This document shows positions 8,943 to 17,978 of a stretch of 64,000 bases of DNA, piece by piece (position 1 is the first letter of the stretch; each line of letters begins with the position of its first letter). The stretch comes from Solimonas aquatica (GTDB taxonomy: Bacteria; Pseudomonadota; Gammaproteobacteria; Nevskiales; Nevskiaceae). The notes under the pieces are model-generated. The model did no database searches, was not told where the DNA came from, and was given only the letters and a program-made list of their open reading frames with translations. The stretch lies in contig NZ_FOFS01000001.1 of assembly GCF_900111015.1 (NCBI RefSeq), positions 62,001-126,000 of the forward strand, written 5' to 3'. The translations under genes were made by a program, and so were the position numbers.

Positions 8943-9173
8943 TCAGGACTTGCGGCGCGCGCGCGCCGGCAGCGCTTCGTGATCGCGCAGGCTTTCGCCG
9001 AGCAGGCTGTGCAGCTCGCGCGCCGATTGCGGCGTCACCACCAGGCGCGCCACCAGCTGCGTTTTGCCGCCGGCCTCGTAGCGTTGTGCGAACTCGATCA
9101 TGAATTCACTGGCGTTGTGTCCAATCCGGAAGTGATTGGCATAGCGCGCCACGGACTCGTCTGATAGCGCCAC
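8943..9173 (-). CDS. DUF3467 protein, first gene of the eCIS operon
   Basis: 76 residues if it starts at GTG 9173 (VALSDESVARYANHFRIGHN). The frame stays open to an ATG at 9254, but that codon lies upstream of the predicted sigma-54 transcription start (about 9200), so the GTG is preferred; it is preceded by a G-rich GGGGGTGGAGG stretch. The body, ANHFRIGHNASEFMIEFAQRYE and ARLVVTPQSARELHSLLGESL, matches DUF3467, a small widespread protein of unknown function. Its lead position suggests a role in eCIS assembly or control. Confidence 0.72.
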   Translation of the reverse strand: MALSDESVARYANHFRIGHNASEFMIEFAQRYEAGGKTQLVARLVVTPQSARELHSLLGESLRDHEALPARARRKS

Positions 9174-9210
9174 CCTCCACCCCCGGGTCTTGTGATTTGC
9201 AATACAGCGC

Positions 9211-9226
9211 CGCAAGCCCGGGGCCA
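9211..9226 (-). promoter_or_regulatory. sigma-54 (-24/-12) promoter of the eCIS operon
   Basis: The minus strand reads TGGCCCCGGGCTTGCG, 13 of 15 matches to the consensus TGGCACGRNNNTTGC, with the invariant GG-N10-GC spacing. Transcription would start near 9200, 27 bases before the GTG at 9173. The divergent neighbour is a sigma-54 activator, which supports function. Confidence 0.75.
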
Positions 9227-9227
9227 G

Positions 9228-9254
9228 GTGCTTGCTGTCAATGCACTCAAGCAC
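9228..9254. promoter_or_regulatory. Inverted repeat GTGCTTG-N13-CAAGCAC next to the -24 element
   Basis: A perfect 7-bp inverted repeat (arms 9228-9234 and 9248-9254) directly abuts the eCIS -24 element. There is no T-run, so it is not an obvious terminator. It could be an operator for a repressor or IHF-independent architectural site. Confidence 0.35.
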
Positions 9255-9270
9255 TTGCGTCTGCCGTTAC

Positions 9271-9286
9271 TGGCATGACTTTGGCT
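9271..9286 (+). promoter_or_regulatory. Candidate second sigma-54 promoter facing the activator gene
   Basis: TGGCATGACTTTGGCT keeps GG-N10-GC and matches the consensus at 13 of 15 positions, but reads toward the regulator at 9523. If real it would give a leader of about 225 bases and allow autoregulation. Confidence 0.4.
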
Positions 9287-9302
9287 CGTGTTACAGCGTG
9301 GC

Positions 9303-9387
9303 GAGACACATCCGCCAGAACTGATGATGGCGGCGGTACAAGGCGAGACACGTCGTTACGGTGCGGGTTTCAGTTCAAGTGAGACAC
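9303..9387. repeat. Three direct repeats of GAGACAC, candidate enhancer (UAS) sites
   Basis: GAGACAC occurs at 9303-9309, 9345-9351 and 9381-9387; the first two share the longer form GGCGAGACAC. They lie about 100-190 bp upstream of the predicted eCIS start site, the usual distance for enhancer-binding protein sites. Spacings of 42 and 36 bp put the copies at roughly similar helical faces. Confidence 0.5.
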
Positions 9388-9522
9388 AGGACTTACCGGG
9401 CGCTCGCCGATTGCGCTATGTTCGCCCGGCGCTTTGGTTCATCAGGGGATTAACGGCCGGCAAAGACCGGCAGCGGCATCAAGGCGCAGGGTTGGGGGCA
9501 GTCCAATACAAGGGGAAAGCCC

Positions 9523-10848
9523 ATGAACGCGCAGCACCGGTCGGGAGGAGTGACGCTGCTGGCGGCCTCGCACAGCGACGCCGTGATTGCACAGGATGTG
9601 GCCAGCGCGCTGCGGCATCGGCGCGGTGGTGGCGTGAAGGTGATCTGCGAACCGGCGGGACGGCTGTCGGCCTGTGATGCACTGGTGACCGCCAAGCCGC
9701 CGGAGGAACTGGCGGATTTCCTGCTGACGCGGCGCGGCACGCGACAGCTGCCGGCCAGCGCGCTGCTGATTCATCCGGATCCGGATGCGCGTCTGTATGC
9801 CACCGCGCTGCGCGGCGGTCTGGCCGATGTGCTGGCCTGGCCTGCCGAGCGCGAACGCGTCTGCGAGCTGATCGTCGGCGGCGCGGCGGTCAAGACCGCG
9901 GCCGGTGCACAGGTGCTGCAGCCTTCGCCGCTGTGCGGCGAGTCACCGCGCATCCGCGAGTTGCGCCGGCGTATCGAGCGCGTTGCCGCCTTCGACAGCA
10001 CGGTGCTGATTCAGGGCGAGACCGGCAGCGGCAAGGAATGCGTGGCACGCGCCATTCACGCCGGCAGCCGTCGCGCCGCACAGGCGATGGTCAGTCTCAA
10101 CTGCGCCGCGCTGCCGGAGAACCTGATCGAGGCCGAGCTGTTCGGTCATGAGCGTGGTGCGTATACCGGCGCGCACGCCAGCGCCGCGGGCAAGTTCGAA
10201 CTCGCCGACGGCGGCACGCTGTTTCTCGACGAGATCGGCGAGATGTCCAAGGCCGCGCAGGCCAAGGTGCTGCGCGTGATCGAAGGGCAGGAGTTTTATC
10301 GCATCGGCGGCACGCGTCCGCAGCGCGTCGATGTGCGCCTGATTGCCGCCACGCACCGCAATCTGGAACAGCTGTGCGCCAGCGGCGAGTTCCGCAGTGA
10401 TCTCTACTTCCGGCTCAATGTCGCGCCCGTACAGGTGCCGGCGCTGCGTGAGCGCAGCGGCGACGTGCCCTTGCTGGCCGAATATTTCGTCGCCGAAATC
10501 TCGCGGCTGATGCAGCGCCCCAAGCCACAGCTGGGCGAGGACGCGCGCGCCGTGCTCTGTGCCCACGACTGGCCGGGCAATGTCCGGGAGCTGCGCAATG
10601 CCATCGAATCGGCATTGATCAATTGCGAAGGCGGTCAGCTGCGCGCCCACGATCTGCCGACGCAGCTGATGCGCTGGCGGCAGAGCCAGGTCAGCGGGCT
10701 CGACGAACTGCGCTGTCTGGAATCGGCGCTGCGGCGTTGCGGCTGGAACAAGTCCGAGGCCGCGCGGGCGCTGCAATGGTCGCGCATGAAGCTGTACCGC
10801 AAGCTGCGCGTCTACGAATCACAGCTGGGTACGCAGCACGAAACCTGA
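9523..10848 (+). CDS. Sigma-54-dependent enhancer-binding protein, probable eCIS activator
   Basis: 441 residues, ATG 9523. Residues 1-130 look like a degenerate receiver: the expected phosphoacceptor strand reads CDALVTAK and the region of the conserved Lys reads VLAWPAER, so neither Asp nor Lys is evident. The AAA+ domain carries Walker A GETGSGKE (about 165), the sigma-54-contacting GAYTGA loop (about 211), and [13 protein letters not shown] Fis-type helix-turn-helix is at the C-terminus ([20 protein letters not shown]). It is divergent from the eCIS operon, and the intergenic region holds matching promoter and repeat sites. Control is probably not by a cognate kinase; no kinase is nearby. 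Confidence 0.9.
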   Translation: MNAQHRSGGVTLLAASHSDAVIAQDVASALRHRRGGGVKVICEPAGRLSACDALVTAKPPEELADFLLTRRGTRQLPASALLIHPDPDARLYATALRGGLADVLAWPAERERVCELIVGGAAVKTAAGAQVLQPSPLCGESPRIRELRRRIERVAAFDSTVLIQGETGSGKECVARAIHAGSRRAAQAMVSLNCAALPENLIEAELFGHERGAYTGAHASAAGKFELADGGTLFLDEIGEMSKAAQAKVLRVIEGQEFYRIGGTRPQRVDVRLIAATHRNLEQLCASGEFRSDLYFRLNVAPVQVPALRERSGDVPLLAEYFVAEISRLMQRPKPQLGEDARAVLCAHDWPGNVRELRNAIESALINCEGGQLRAHDLPTQLMRWRQSQVSGLDELRCLESALRRCGWNKSEAARALQWSRMKLYRKLRVYESQLGTQHET

Positions 10849-10855
10849 ACGCGCA

Positions 10856-10890
10856 CGACCGGGCTTGCGTGGCTTGCGCAAACCCGGTCG
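10856..10890. terminator. Convergent intergenic hairpin
   Basis: CGACCGGG/CCCGGTCG arms enclose a second TTGCG/CGCAA pairing, giving a long imperfect stem between the convergent activator and phytase-like genes. There is no T-run, so it may act as a bidirectional transcript-end stabiliser rather than a classical terminator. Confidence 0.4.
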
Positions 10891-10904
10891 CGGTCCTGAG
10901 TGCT

Positions 10905-12344
10905 TCAGTGGTTCTGCAGCGAGCGCAGCAGGCAGAAGGGATCCACGCCGCGTTCATCGATCTGCTGCGGCTGATAGCCGGGCAGGCTGGCGGCCTCGAA
11001 GCCGAACACGAAGATGCGGTTCGGATTCTCGGCGCCGGCGGGATGGTTGCCGTCGGTGACGCTGGCTAGATAGTCGTTGTCGTTGGCGACGTAGAGCGTG
11101 TGCAGCGTGCGGTTGCCCGACTGCAGGTCCGGGCCGAAGGCGATGCCTTCGATCTTGGCGGGAATGTCCTTGACGTCGAAGCCGTGCGCCGTGAGCGCCG
11201 CGACCACATCGAGGAACAGGGTCTTGGCCGGCGCCTTGCCGGCCAGCTGATCGGCGCCGACCAGCTTGTCCACCGTGACCGCGCCATTGAGATCGATCAG
11301 ATAGATGCGCTTGTAGGCGGCGCTGGAATCATCGCCCAGGCCCTTGCCGTCGCGCTCGTCCACCAGCAGCTGGTGATCGTTGACCGCCAGCACCTCGCTC
11401 ACCGTCGGGTACTTGGGCTTGTTCTGGCTGCCGATGTTGCTCAGCTCATAGGCGTATTCCTGCGTGGCGCCGGTGAGGGTGTCGATGCGCACGATGCGCG
11501 TGTAGGCGGCGCTGGTGCCACCGTCCTGCAGCAGCGGGCTCTGCATGGCGCCGAACAGATAACGGCCATTGGGCGAGATGGCCAGGCCTTCCATGCCCTT
11601 GTTGGCGACGCGGCCGGCGCTGTTGCCGGCGATCTCGGTGTCGCCCTTGGCGCTGAGCGTGCGCACCGCAAACTTGGCGGGCAGCTTGAAGGCGCTGCGA
11701 CGCTGGCCGCTGTCACGATCGAATTCGTAGACATAGGGGCCGTACTCGTCGGAGATGAACACGCTGTTGCCATGCGCCGAGACGCGGATGCCTTCCGGAT
11801 CCAGGCGCGCGTTGTCGGCATTGCTGGAAGGCTGCGCGGGATCGTAGTTGTCGGAACGGCCGCTGAAGTAATAGTGCCGCGCATCGTTGAGCACCGGGGC
11901 GCCGTTGCCCAGGCCGTAGGCGCTGCCGCTGCCATAGACCAGGCGCGTGCGGCTGTAGAGCAGCGTGGTGTTCTGCAGCATCGGCGTCAGCGTGTAGGGC
12001 AGGGCCGCGCCGGCATCGCTGGGCGAGAGCGCCAGGTTCAGGGTATGGAAGCGCGGGATGTAGGAGGCGGTGTCGTCCACGCCGCTGTTGTAGGCCTTGG
12101 CGTTGGGGCCGCGATCCGGAAGCATGAGGAAGGTGCTGCCGCCGGCGTAGGCCAGGCCCGAGCCCATGCCGCCGAGGCGGTTGCCGGGAATGCCGTTTTC
12201 CAGCGCCGTGGCGCTGTCGCGGGCCAGGTCTTCATAAGCGCCGCTGATGCTGCCCACCGCAAGCAGATCGATACCAGATGCCTGTGCCGCACCGCCGCCG
12301 CCGAGCAGCATGGCGCCCAGCAGCATACGAGTCCCGTGCTTCAT
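10905..12344 (-). CDS. Secreted phytase-like esterase-like beta-propeller protein
   Basis: 479 residues with a Sec signal peptide (MKHGTRMLLGAMLLGGGGAAQA). The body matches the 'esterase-like activity of phytase' family: GMGSGLAYAGGSTFLMLPDRGPNAKAY, LDPEGIRVSAHGNSVFISDEYGPYVYEFD, NKGMEGLAISPNGRYLFGAMQSPL and KIEGIAFGPDL are its recurring blade motifs. Likely periplasmic or extracellular and active on phosphate esters, though substrate is unknown for most members. It stands alone between the eCIS activator and the tRNA operon. Confidence 0.85.
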   Translation of the reverse strand: MKHGTRMLLGAMLLGGGGAAQASGIDLLAVGSISGAYEDLARDSATALENGIPGNRLGGMGSGLAYAGGSTFLMLPDRGPNAKAYNSGVDDTASYIPRFHTLNLALSPSDAGAALPYTLTPMLQNTTLLYSRTRLVYGSGSAYGLGNGAPVLNDARHYYFSGRSDNYDPAQPSSNADNARLDPEGIRVSAHGNSVFISDEYGPYVYEFDRDSGQRRSAFKLPAKFAVRTLSAKGDTEIAGNSAGRVANKGMEGLAISPNGRYLFGAMQSPLLQDGGTSAAYTRIVRIDTLTGATQEYAYELSNIGSQNKPKYPTVSEVLAVNDHQLLVDERDGKGLGDDSSAAYKRIYLIDLNGAVTVDKLVGADQLAGKAPAKTLFLDVVAALTAHGFDVKDIPAKIEGIAFGPDLQSGNRTLHTLYVANDNDYLASVTDGNHPAGAENPNRIFVFGFEAASLPGYQPQQIDERGVDPFCLLRSLQNH

Positions 12345-12486
12345 GAAAGATTCCCCCGTGTGAATTCATGCCGGAGTGCATGAGCCGTTCAGTGTCGGGG
12401 ACGGTGATGACGGCAATTTGACGGGCAGCCGCATTGCCGCGCCGCTGCCGCATCGCGCAAGGAGGAGCAAGGGGAGAAAGCGGACG

Positions 12487-12512
12487 AAAAAAAACGCCAC
12501 TTGAAGTGGCGT
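12487..12512 (-). terminator. Rho-independent terminator of the tRNA operon
   Basis: On the minus strand ACGCCAC-TTCAA-GTGGCGT is followed by eight T residues. The left arm begins within the 3' CCA region of tRNA-Glu, so the hairpin and the mature tRNA end overlap. Confidence 0.9.
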
Positions 12513-12582
12513 CCCCACGGGGATTCGAACCCCGGTACTTACCGTGAAAGGGTAATGTCCTAGGCCTCTAGACGATGGGGAC
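12507..12582 (-). tRNA. tRNA-Glu (TTC)
   Basis: 76 bases, cloverleaf-consistent: GTCCCCA acceptor, anticodon arm CCCTTTCACGG (anticodon TTC), T-loop GGTTCGAATCC and encoded 3' CCA. Second gene of a two-tRNA transcript. Confidence 0.96.
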
Positions 12583-12596
12583 GAGGCGAACCGCTT

Positions 12597-12619
12597 GCGA
12601 ATGTCCAGTGGACATTCGC
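12597..12619. other. Perfect hairpin in the tRNA spacer
   Basis: GCGAATGTCC-AGT-GGACATTCGC forms a 10-bp perfect stem with a 3-base loop, 15 bp upstream of tRNA-Glu within the tRNA-Ala/tRNA-Glu transcript. It may be an RNase III/RNase E processing signal. Confidence 0.5.
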
Positions 12620-12725
12620 GTTTGCCGAGTCGCCACGCCATGGAGGGCGTGGCAGGCGGAGGCGCCAAGGACGGCACACCACCACTGCACCCGACAAAAA
12701 CCAGAACCAACTAAAGAACAACATT

Positions 12726-12801
<76 letters not shown>

Positions 12802-12818
12802 ACACGCTAGGGGCGCGC

Positions 12819-12846
12819 ATTATAACCAAAGCCGCCGGCTTGGGAA
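12819..12846 (-). promoter_or_regulatory. sigma-70 promoter of the tRNA operon
   Basis: A perfect TATAAT (-10, 12819-12824) and a TTCCCA (-35, 12841-12846) are separated by 16 bp. A GC-rich discriminator (GCGCGCC) follows, as expected of a stringently controlled stable-RNA promoter. Confidence 0.75.
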
Positions 12847-12876
12847 GGGTTTTTTTGGCGGCGCGCGATATTTGTT

Positions 12877-13512
12877 TTATTCGATGTTGCGACCGGGGCG
12901 GATGGTGATCTTGTCGCGGCATTTGTCCTCGACGTCGCGGCCACAGGCACGCGGTTCCAGATCGGCGTTGAAGCACACCCGCACCTCCCGCAGGAACTTG
13001 CCGTGGCACTGCAGCACCAGCGACTGATCGTCGAAGCTGGGGTTCACCGCCAGGAAGGCCTGCTTGATGTTGAAGGCGCTGTCGACCTGATACTGCTCCG
13101 GCGCCTGATACTGCTCGGGAATGGCGATGGCGCGCCGTGCCCGCTCCAGCTGCATGAAATACTCTTCCTGCGACAGGCCGGAGCAGCTGCCGTGCTTGTT
13201 CCATTCATACTGAATGAGCTCGCGCGTGGGCATGATCGGCTGCAGGCGCAGGACCATGTCCTCGGGCACCTGTTCACGCGGCGCGCAGTAGGCCGGATAG
13301 CCGCGCTCATACTGCGGCCAGAGGCCGTGCACATAGAAGCCATTGCTCGGGTATTTGCACTGCGAGTCGCCGGGTTCGATCTTGCAGAACTCCGGAATCC
13401 AGGACAGCGACAGCACCCAGTAGTCGAACTGGCCGGGCGTGCCGCCGGCCTCTGCGCCGCCGCCGGACGCGAGCCCGGCGGCGAGCAGCATTGCGGAACA
13501 AAGCTTGCGCAT
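12877..13512 (-). CDS. Ribonuclease T2 family, secreted (RNase I-like)
   Basis: 211 residues from ATG 13512; the frame extends upstream to 13614 inside ppsA, but MRKLCSAMLLAAGLASGGGAEA is a clear signal peptide start. Both T2 active-site motifs are present: CAS I (FYVHGLWPQ) and CAS II (EWNKHGSCS). Even-numbered cysteines fit periplasmic disulfides. Degrades RNA to 2',3'-cyclic nucleotides. It lies 11 bp downstream of ppsA on the same strand, so may be partly co-transcribed. Confidence 0.93.
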   Translation of the reverse strand: MRKLCSAMLLAAGLASGGGAEAGGTPGQFDYWVLSLSWIPEFCKIEPGDSQCKYPSNGFYVHGLWPQYERGYPAYCAPREQVPEDMVLRLQPIMPTRELIQYEWNKHGSCSGLSQEEYFMQLERARRAIAIPEQYQAPEQYQVDSAFNIKQAFLAVNPSFDDQSLVLQCHGKFLREVRVCFNADLEPRACGRDVEDKCRDKITIRPGRNIE

Positions 13513-13523
13513 GAGGCGTGTTT

Positions 13524-15899
13524 TTAAGACTTCTGGCCGGCCAGGAACAGCCAGGTCTCGACCACCGTGTCCGGATTCAGCGAAATGGTCTCGATGCCTT
13601 CGTCGAGCAGCCACTTGGCCAGATCCGGATGGTCGGACGGTCCCTGACCGCAGATGCCCACGTACTTGCCGCGCTTGCGGCAGGCCTGGATGGCCATGTG
13701 CAGCATGGCCTTGACGGCATCATTGCGCTCATCGAACAGATGCGCGATCAGGCCCGAGTCGCGGTCCAGGCCCAGGGTCAGCTGGGTCATGTCATTGGAG
13801 CCGATCGAAAAGCCGTCGAAGTGATCGAGGAACTGGTCGGCCAGCACGGCGTTGCTGGGCAGCTCGCACATCATGATCAGCTGCAGGCCGTTCTCGCCGC
13901 GCTTCAGGCCGTTGGCGGCGAGAATCTCGCCCACCTGCTGGGCTTCGGAGACCGTGCGCACGAAGGGGATCATGATCTTGACGTTGGTCAGGCCCATTTC
14001 GTCGCGCACGTACTTCAGCGCCCGGCATTCGAGTTCGAAGCAGGGGCGGAAGGAGGCGGCGATGTAGCGCGAGGCGCCACGGAAGCCGATCATCGGGTTT
14101 TCTTCGTGCGGCTCGTAGCGCTTGCCGGCGATCAGGTTGGCGTATTCGTTGGACTTGAAGTCCGACATGCGCACGATCACCGGTTCCGGCGCAAAGGCCG
14201 CCGCCAGCGTGGCCACGCCCTCGGCCAGACGCTTGACGAAGTAGTCCACCGGGCTGCCGTAGGGCGCGATCATCGGGTCGATGATGCGGCGCAACTCGGC
14301 CGGCTGCTGCTCCAGCTCCAGCAGGGCCTGCGGGTGGATGCCGATCTGGCGGTTGATGATGAACTCCAGGCGCGCCAGGCCCACGCCCTTGTTGGGCAGG
14401 GCGGCGAAGTCGAAGGCCTGCTCGGGCGTGCCGACGTTCATCATGATCTTGACCGGGATATCCGGCATCTTGTCGAGCGCGATTTCATCGACCGAGAAGT
14501 CGATGTTGCCCTCGTAGACGTAGCCGGTGTCGCCCTCGGCGCAGCTCACGGTCACGGCCTGGCCTTCCTTGAGCGTCTCGGTGGCGTCGCCGCAACCGAC
14601 CACGGCGGGAATGCCCAGCTCGCGCGCGATGATGGCGGCATGGCAGGTGCGGCCGCCGCGATTGGTGACGATGGCGCTGGCGCGCTTCATCACCGGTTCC
14701 CAATCGGGGTCCGTCATGTCGGTGACCAGCACATCGCCGGCCTGCACGCGGTTCATTTCCTCGATGGACTTGAGCAGGCGCACGGCGCCGGCGCCGATCT
14801 TCTGGCCGATGGCGCGGCCTTCGGCCAGCTTCTTGCCGGCCTTGCCCTTGAGCTTGTAGCGGCGCAGCACATTGGCGCTGGCGCGCGACTGCACGGTTTC
14901 CGGACGCGCCTGCAGGATGTAGAGCTGGCCGTCGACGCCGTCCTTGCCCCACTCGATGTCCATCGGACGCTGGTAGTGGTCCTCGATGATCAGGGCTTGC
15001 GCGGCCAGGGCTTCGACTTCGGCATCGCTCAGGCAGAAACGGTTGCGCTCGGCCTGGGTGACGTTCTGGAACTCGATGGTCTTGCCCACCGTGCGGTCGG
15101 CCGAATAGACCAGCTTCTTGGCCTTCTCGCCCAGGCCGCGCTTGAGGATCGCCGGGCGCTTGGCGCGCAGGTTCGGCTTGTAGACGTAGAACTCGTCGGG
15201 GTTCACCGAGCCCTGTACCACGGCCTCGCCCAGGCCGTAGGAGGCGGTGACGAACACCGCGTCGCGGAAGCCCGATTCGGTGTCCATGGTGAACATCACG
15301 CCGGAGGAGCCCTTGTCGGAGCGCACCATGCGCTGCACGCCGGCGGACAGCGCCACCACGGAATGCTCGAAGCCGTGGTGCACGCGGTAGGCGATGGCGC
15401 GGTCGTTGTACAGCGAGGCGAACACTTCCTTGATCGCGTGCAGCACGTTCTCGATGCCGTCGACGTTGAGGAAGGTTTCCTGCTGGCCGGCGAAGGAGGC
15501 GTCCGGCAGGTCCTCGGCGGTGGCCGAGGAGCGCACCGCCACCGAGATCGCCTGGCCGGATTCGGCCACCAGCTGCTCGTAATGGCTGCGGATCTCGTTT
15601 TCCAGGGCCACCGGGAAGGGCGCCTTGAGCACGGCCTCGCGGATCGCCTTGCCGGTCCTGGCCAGGGCGGTGACATCCTCGATGTCCAGGCTCTTGAGCA
15701 TGCCGTCGATGCGCGCGGACAGGCCCTCATAGGCCAGGAATTCGCGGTAGGCCTCTGCGGTGGTGGCGAAGCCATTGGGCACGCGCACGCCGGACTGGGC
15801 GAGGTTGCGGATCATCTCGCCGAGCGAGGCGTTCTTGCCGCCGACGATCTCGACATCATGCATGCCGAGTTCGGAATACCAGAGGACGTTGCGGGTCAC
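13524..15899 (-). CDS. ppsA: Phosphoenolpyruvate synthase
   Basis: 791 residues (E. coli 792). Converts pyruvate + ATP to PEP + AMP + Pi for gluconeogenesis. Domains: ATP-binding N-terminus ([32 protein letters not shown]), phosphohistidine swivel domain with [17 protein letters not shown] (catalytic His near 420), and PEP/pyruvate TIM barrel ending [19 protein letters not shown]. The conserved Thr before the His, target of the regulatory protein, is present. Divergent from ppsR, the standard arrangement. Confidence 0.98.
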   Translation of the reverse strand: MTRNVLWYSELGMHDVEIVGGKNASLGEMIRNLAQSGVRVPNGFATTAEAYREFLAYEGLSARIDGMLKSLDIEDVTALARTGKAIREAVLKAPFPVALENEIRSHYEQLVAESGQAISVAVRSSATAEDLPDASFAGQQETFLNVDGIENVLHAIKEVFASLYNDRAIAYRVHHGFEHSVVALSAGVQRMVRSDKGSSGVMFTMDTESGFRDAVFVTASYGLGEAVVQGSVNPDEFYVYKPNLRAKRPAILKRGLGEKAKKLVYSADRTVGKTIEFQNVTQAERNRFCLSDAEVEALAAQALIIEDHYQRPMDIEWGKDGVDGQLYILQARPETVQSRASANVLRRYKLKGKAGKKLAEGRAIGQKIGAGAVRLLKSIEEMNRVQAGDVLVTDMTDPDWEPVMKRASAIVTNRGGRTCHAAIIARELGIPAVVGCGDATETLKEGQAVTVSCAEGDTGYVYEGNIDFSVDEIALDKMPDIPVKIMMNVGTPEQAFDFAALPNKGVGLARLEFIINRQIGIHPQALLELEQQPAELRRIIDPMIAPYGSPVDYFVKRLAEGVATLAAAFAPEPVIVRMSDFKSNEYANLIAGKRYEPHEENPMIGFRGASRYIAASFRPCFELECRALKYVRDEMGLTNVKIMIPFVRTVSEAQQVGEILAANGLKRGENGLQLIMMCELPSNAVLADQFLDHFDGFSIGSNDMTQLTLGLDRDSGLIAHLFDERNDAVKAMLHMAIQACRKRGKYVGICGQGPSDHPDLAKWLLDEGIETISLNPDTVVETWLFLAGQKS

Positions 15900-16055
15900 G
15901 ATGGTCGCTTCTCTAATGGTCTATTGATGGGGTGTGTCTTGTGGCCCCGGCCGGCCAGTGCCGGCAGGGGGCGCTATTCTGACAAAAAAGCGAGCAAGCT
16001 TCGCGCCTACCCGGGCACACTGGCCAGCGGCGGCAAAAAAAACGACACTGCGCGC

Positions 16056-16877
16056 ATGGCACAACGCATGGTCTTTTTCGTCTCCGACGGCACCGGCATC
16101 ACCGCGGAGACCCTCGGCAACACCCTGCTCACCCAGTTCGACGGACTGGAAACCGAGAAAAACACGCTGCCGTTCATCAACTCGGCCGAGCGCGCGCGCA
16201 GCATCGTCGATTACATCAACTTCGTCGCCTCGCAGAGCGAGTACCGGCCGCTGGTGTTCAGCACCACGGTCAACGACGAGGTGCGGCAGATCCTGCGCGG
16301 CGCCAACGCCCTGTTCCTGGACCTGTTCGATCATTTCGTGAACATCCTGGAGACCGAGATCGGGCAAAGCTCCACGCACGCCCAGGGCCGCGCCCACGGC
16401 GGCGCCAACACCGCGCGCTACAACGCGCGCATCGCGGCGATGAACTACGCCATGGAGCACGATGACGGTGCCTCCACCCGCGATCTGTCGCGTGCCGACG
16501 TGATCCTGATTGCGCCGTCGCGCTGCGGCAAGACGCCCACCTGCCTGTATCTGGCCCTGCAGCACGGCCTGTTCGCCACCAATTTCCCGCTCACCGAGGA
16601 CGATCTGGAAAAGCTGGTGTTGCCCAAATCCCTGCAGGAACACGCCGGGCGCTGCTTCGGCCTGATCGCCGATCCGGAGCGCCTGCACCAGGTGCGCACC
16701 GAGCGCCGTCCCGGCTCGCGCTACGCCTCGCTGGCGCAATGCTCCTATGAATTGCGCCAGGCCGAGCGCCTGTATCAGCGTCAGGGCATCCCTTACATCG
16801 ACTCCACCAATATGTCGGTGGAAGAGATGGCCTCGGTGGTGATGCAGGAAAAAGGTCTGCGTCGGCAGACCTTCTGA
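16056..16877 (+). CDS. ppsR: PEP synthase regulatory kinase/phosphorylase (PSRP, DUF299)
   Basis: 273 residues from ATG 16056 ([22 protein letters not shown]). Bifunctional ADP-dependent Thr kinase and Pi-dependent phosphorylase that switches PpsA off and on. Hallmarks: [10 protein letters not shown], the nucleotide-binding loop [17 protein letters not shown] and the C-terminal [14 protein letters not shown] long upstream open frame antisense to ppsA is not coding. The last codons form a 9-bp hairpin (16852-16873, AAGGTCTGC/GCAGACCTT) that on the other strand is followed by a short T-run. recR follows 11 bp later. Confidence 0.97.
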   Translation: MAQRMVFFVSDGTGITAETLGNTLLTQFDGLETEKNTLPFINSAERARSIVDYINFVASQSEYRPLVFSTTVNDEVRQILRGANALFLDLFDHFVNILETEIGQSSTHAQGRAHGGANTARYNARIAAMNYAMEHDDGASTRDLSRADVILIAPSRCGKTPTCLYLALQHGLFATNFPLTEDDLEKLVLPKSLQEHAGRCFGLIADPERLHQVRTERRPGSRYASLAQCSYELRQAERLYQRQGIPYIDSTNMSVEEMASVVMQEKGLRRQTF

Positions 16878-16888
16878 GGCAGGCGCTC

Positions 16889-17488
16889 ATGAGCAGCTAC
16901 AGTCCGCGCCTGCAGCGCCTGATCGACGCCCTGCGCCGTCTGCCCGGCGTGGGCCCCAAATCGGCGCAGCGCATGGCCTTCCACCTGCTGGACCGTGACC
17001 GCGAGGCGGCGCAGCTGCTGGGCGGCGCGCTGGGCGAGGCGCTGTCCGGCATCGGCCGCTGCCCGCAGTGCCGGATGTTCTGCGAGGACGAAAGCTGCCG
17101 CTACTGCAGTGCGGCGCGTAGCCAGGCCGGCCAGCTCTGCGTGGTGGAGGGGCCGGCCGATCTGATGGCGATCGACGCCGGCACCAGCTATCGCGGCCGC
17201 TACTTCGTGCTGATGGGGCGGCTTTCGCCGCTGGATGGCATCGGCCCCGAGGAGCTGGGCCTGCCGCAGCTGGAAGCGCTGCTGGATCAGGGCTGGGTGC
17301 AGGAGCTGATCATCGCCACCAATCCCACGGTGGAGGGCGAGGCCACGGCCTATTATCTCGCCGAGCTGGCCAAGTCGCGGCAGATCCGCGTCTCACGCAT
17401 CGCCCATGGCGTGCCCATGGGCGGCGAGCTGGAGTACATCGACGGCGGCACCCTGGCCCACGCCCTGAGCGATCGCCGCGTCCTGTAG
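16889..17488 (+). CDS. recR: Recombination mediator RecR
   Basis: 199 residues, the normal RecR length. [24 protein letters not shown] is the helix-hairpin-helix, [16 protein letters not shown] the C4 zinc finger, and [16 protein letters not shown] to [18 protein letters not shown] the Toprim domain. Loads RecA at gaps with RecO (RecFOR). Here it is in a short operon behind ppsR and not behind the more usual dnaX-ybaB pair. Confidence 0.97.
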   Translation: MSSYSPRLQRLIDALRRLPGVGPKSAQRMAFHLLDRDREAAQLLGGALGEALSGIGRCPQCRMFCEDESCRYCSAARSQAGQLCVVEGPADLMAIDAGTSYRGRYFVLMGRLSPLDGIGPEELGLPQLEALLDQGWVQELIIATNPTVEGEATAYYLAELAKSRQIRVSRIAHGVPMGGELEYIDGGTLAHALSDRRVL

Positions 17489-17529
17489 GCGCGGGGCTGC
17501 CCGCACGCGGGCCTTCACTGCAGAGGCAA

Positions 17530-17865
17530 TCAAGCCAGCAGGGCGTCGATGCGCGCTGCGCAGATGAAGTCGTTCTCGGTCAGGCCGTTCACCGCGTGCG
17601 TCCAGTAGCTCACCGTGCAGTTCTTGTAGCCGAAGCTGATTTCCGGATGGTGATCGCTGGTGTGGGCGATCCAGACCACGGCGTTGACGAAGGCACTGGT
17701 CTGGTAATAGTTGTCGAAGGCAAAGACGGCCTCGATGGCCTTGCCCTCGCGGGCCCATTTCCAGCGGCCATCGAGTTGTTCCTTGAGCTTGGCGGCGGCG
17801 CCGAGATCCAGCGCCGGCACTCCGCCTTCACAGGGCTTGCAGCGTCGCGTGGCCAGTTCGCTCAT
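17530..17865 (-). CDS. phhB: Pterin-4a-carbinolamine dehydratase
   Basis: 111 residues. WKWAREGKAIEAVFAFDNYYQTSAFVNAVVWIAHTSDHHPEISFGYKNCTVSYWTHAVNGLTENDF is a full PCD signature, including the catalytic HxxHHP-type motif (HTSDHHPE) and the tail Asn/Asp. Recycles tetrahydrobiopterin for phenylalanine hydroxylase. No phhA is visible in the window. Divergent from orn. Confidence 0.95.
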   Translation of the reverse strand: MSELATRRCKPCEGGVPALDLGAAAKLKEQLDGRWKWAREGKAIEAVFAFDNYYQTSAFVNAVVWIAHTSDHHPEISFGYKNCTVSYWTHAVNGLTENDFICAARIDALLA

Positions 17866-17978
17866 GGTGGGCTCTCGCTCCGGTCTGATATTTGGGCCGG
17901 CATTCTAGCCGGCATCCCGCGCGTCCGTCGGAAGCCGCTACCATTGCCGGTCTTCAAGACCGGAACGGGGCACTGGAC

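Noticed and set aside
1-9173. Prophage or type VI secretion cluster
   Set aside because: Tail sheath and tube genes alone, with DUF4255, CIS-tube and DUF5908 neighbours and no capsid, portal, lysis, integrase or TssJLM genes, fit an eCIS.
13518-16055. Long plus-strand open frame antisense to ppsA that continues into ppsR
   Set aside because: It mirrors ppsA codon by codon, has no recognisable family, and only its final 273 codons (ppsR) are real; GC-rich genes commonly leave such open antisense frames.
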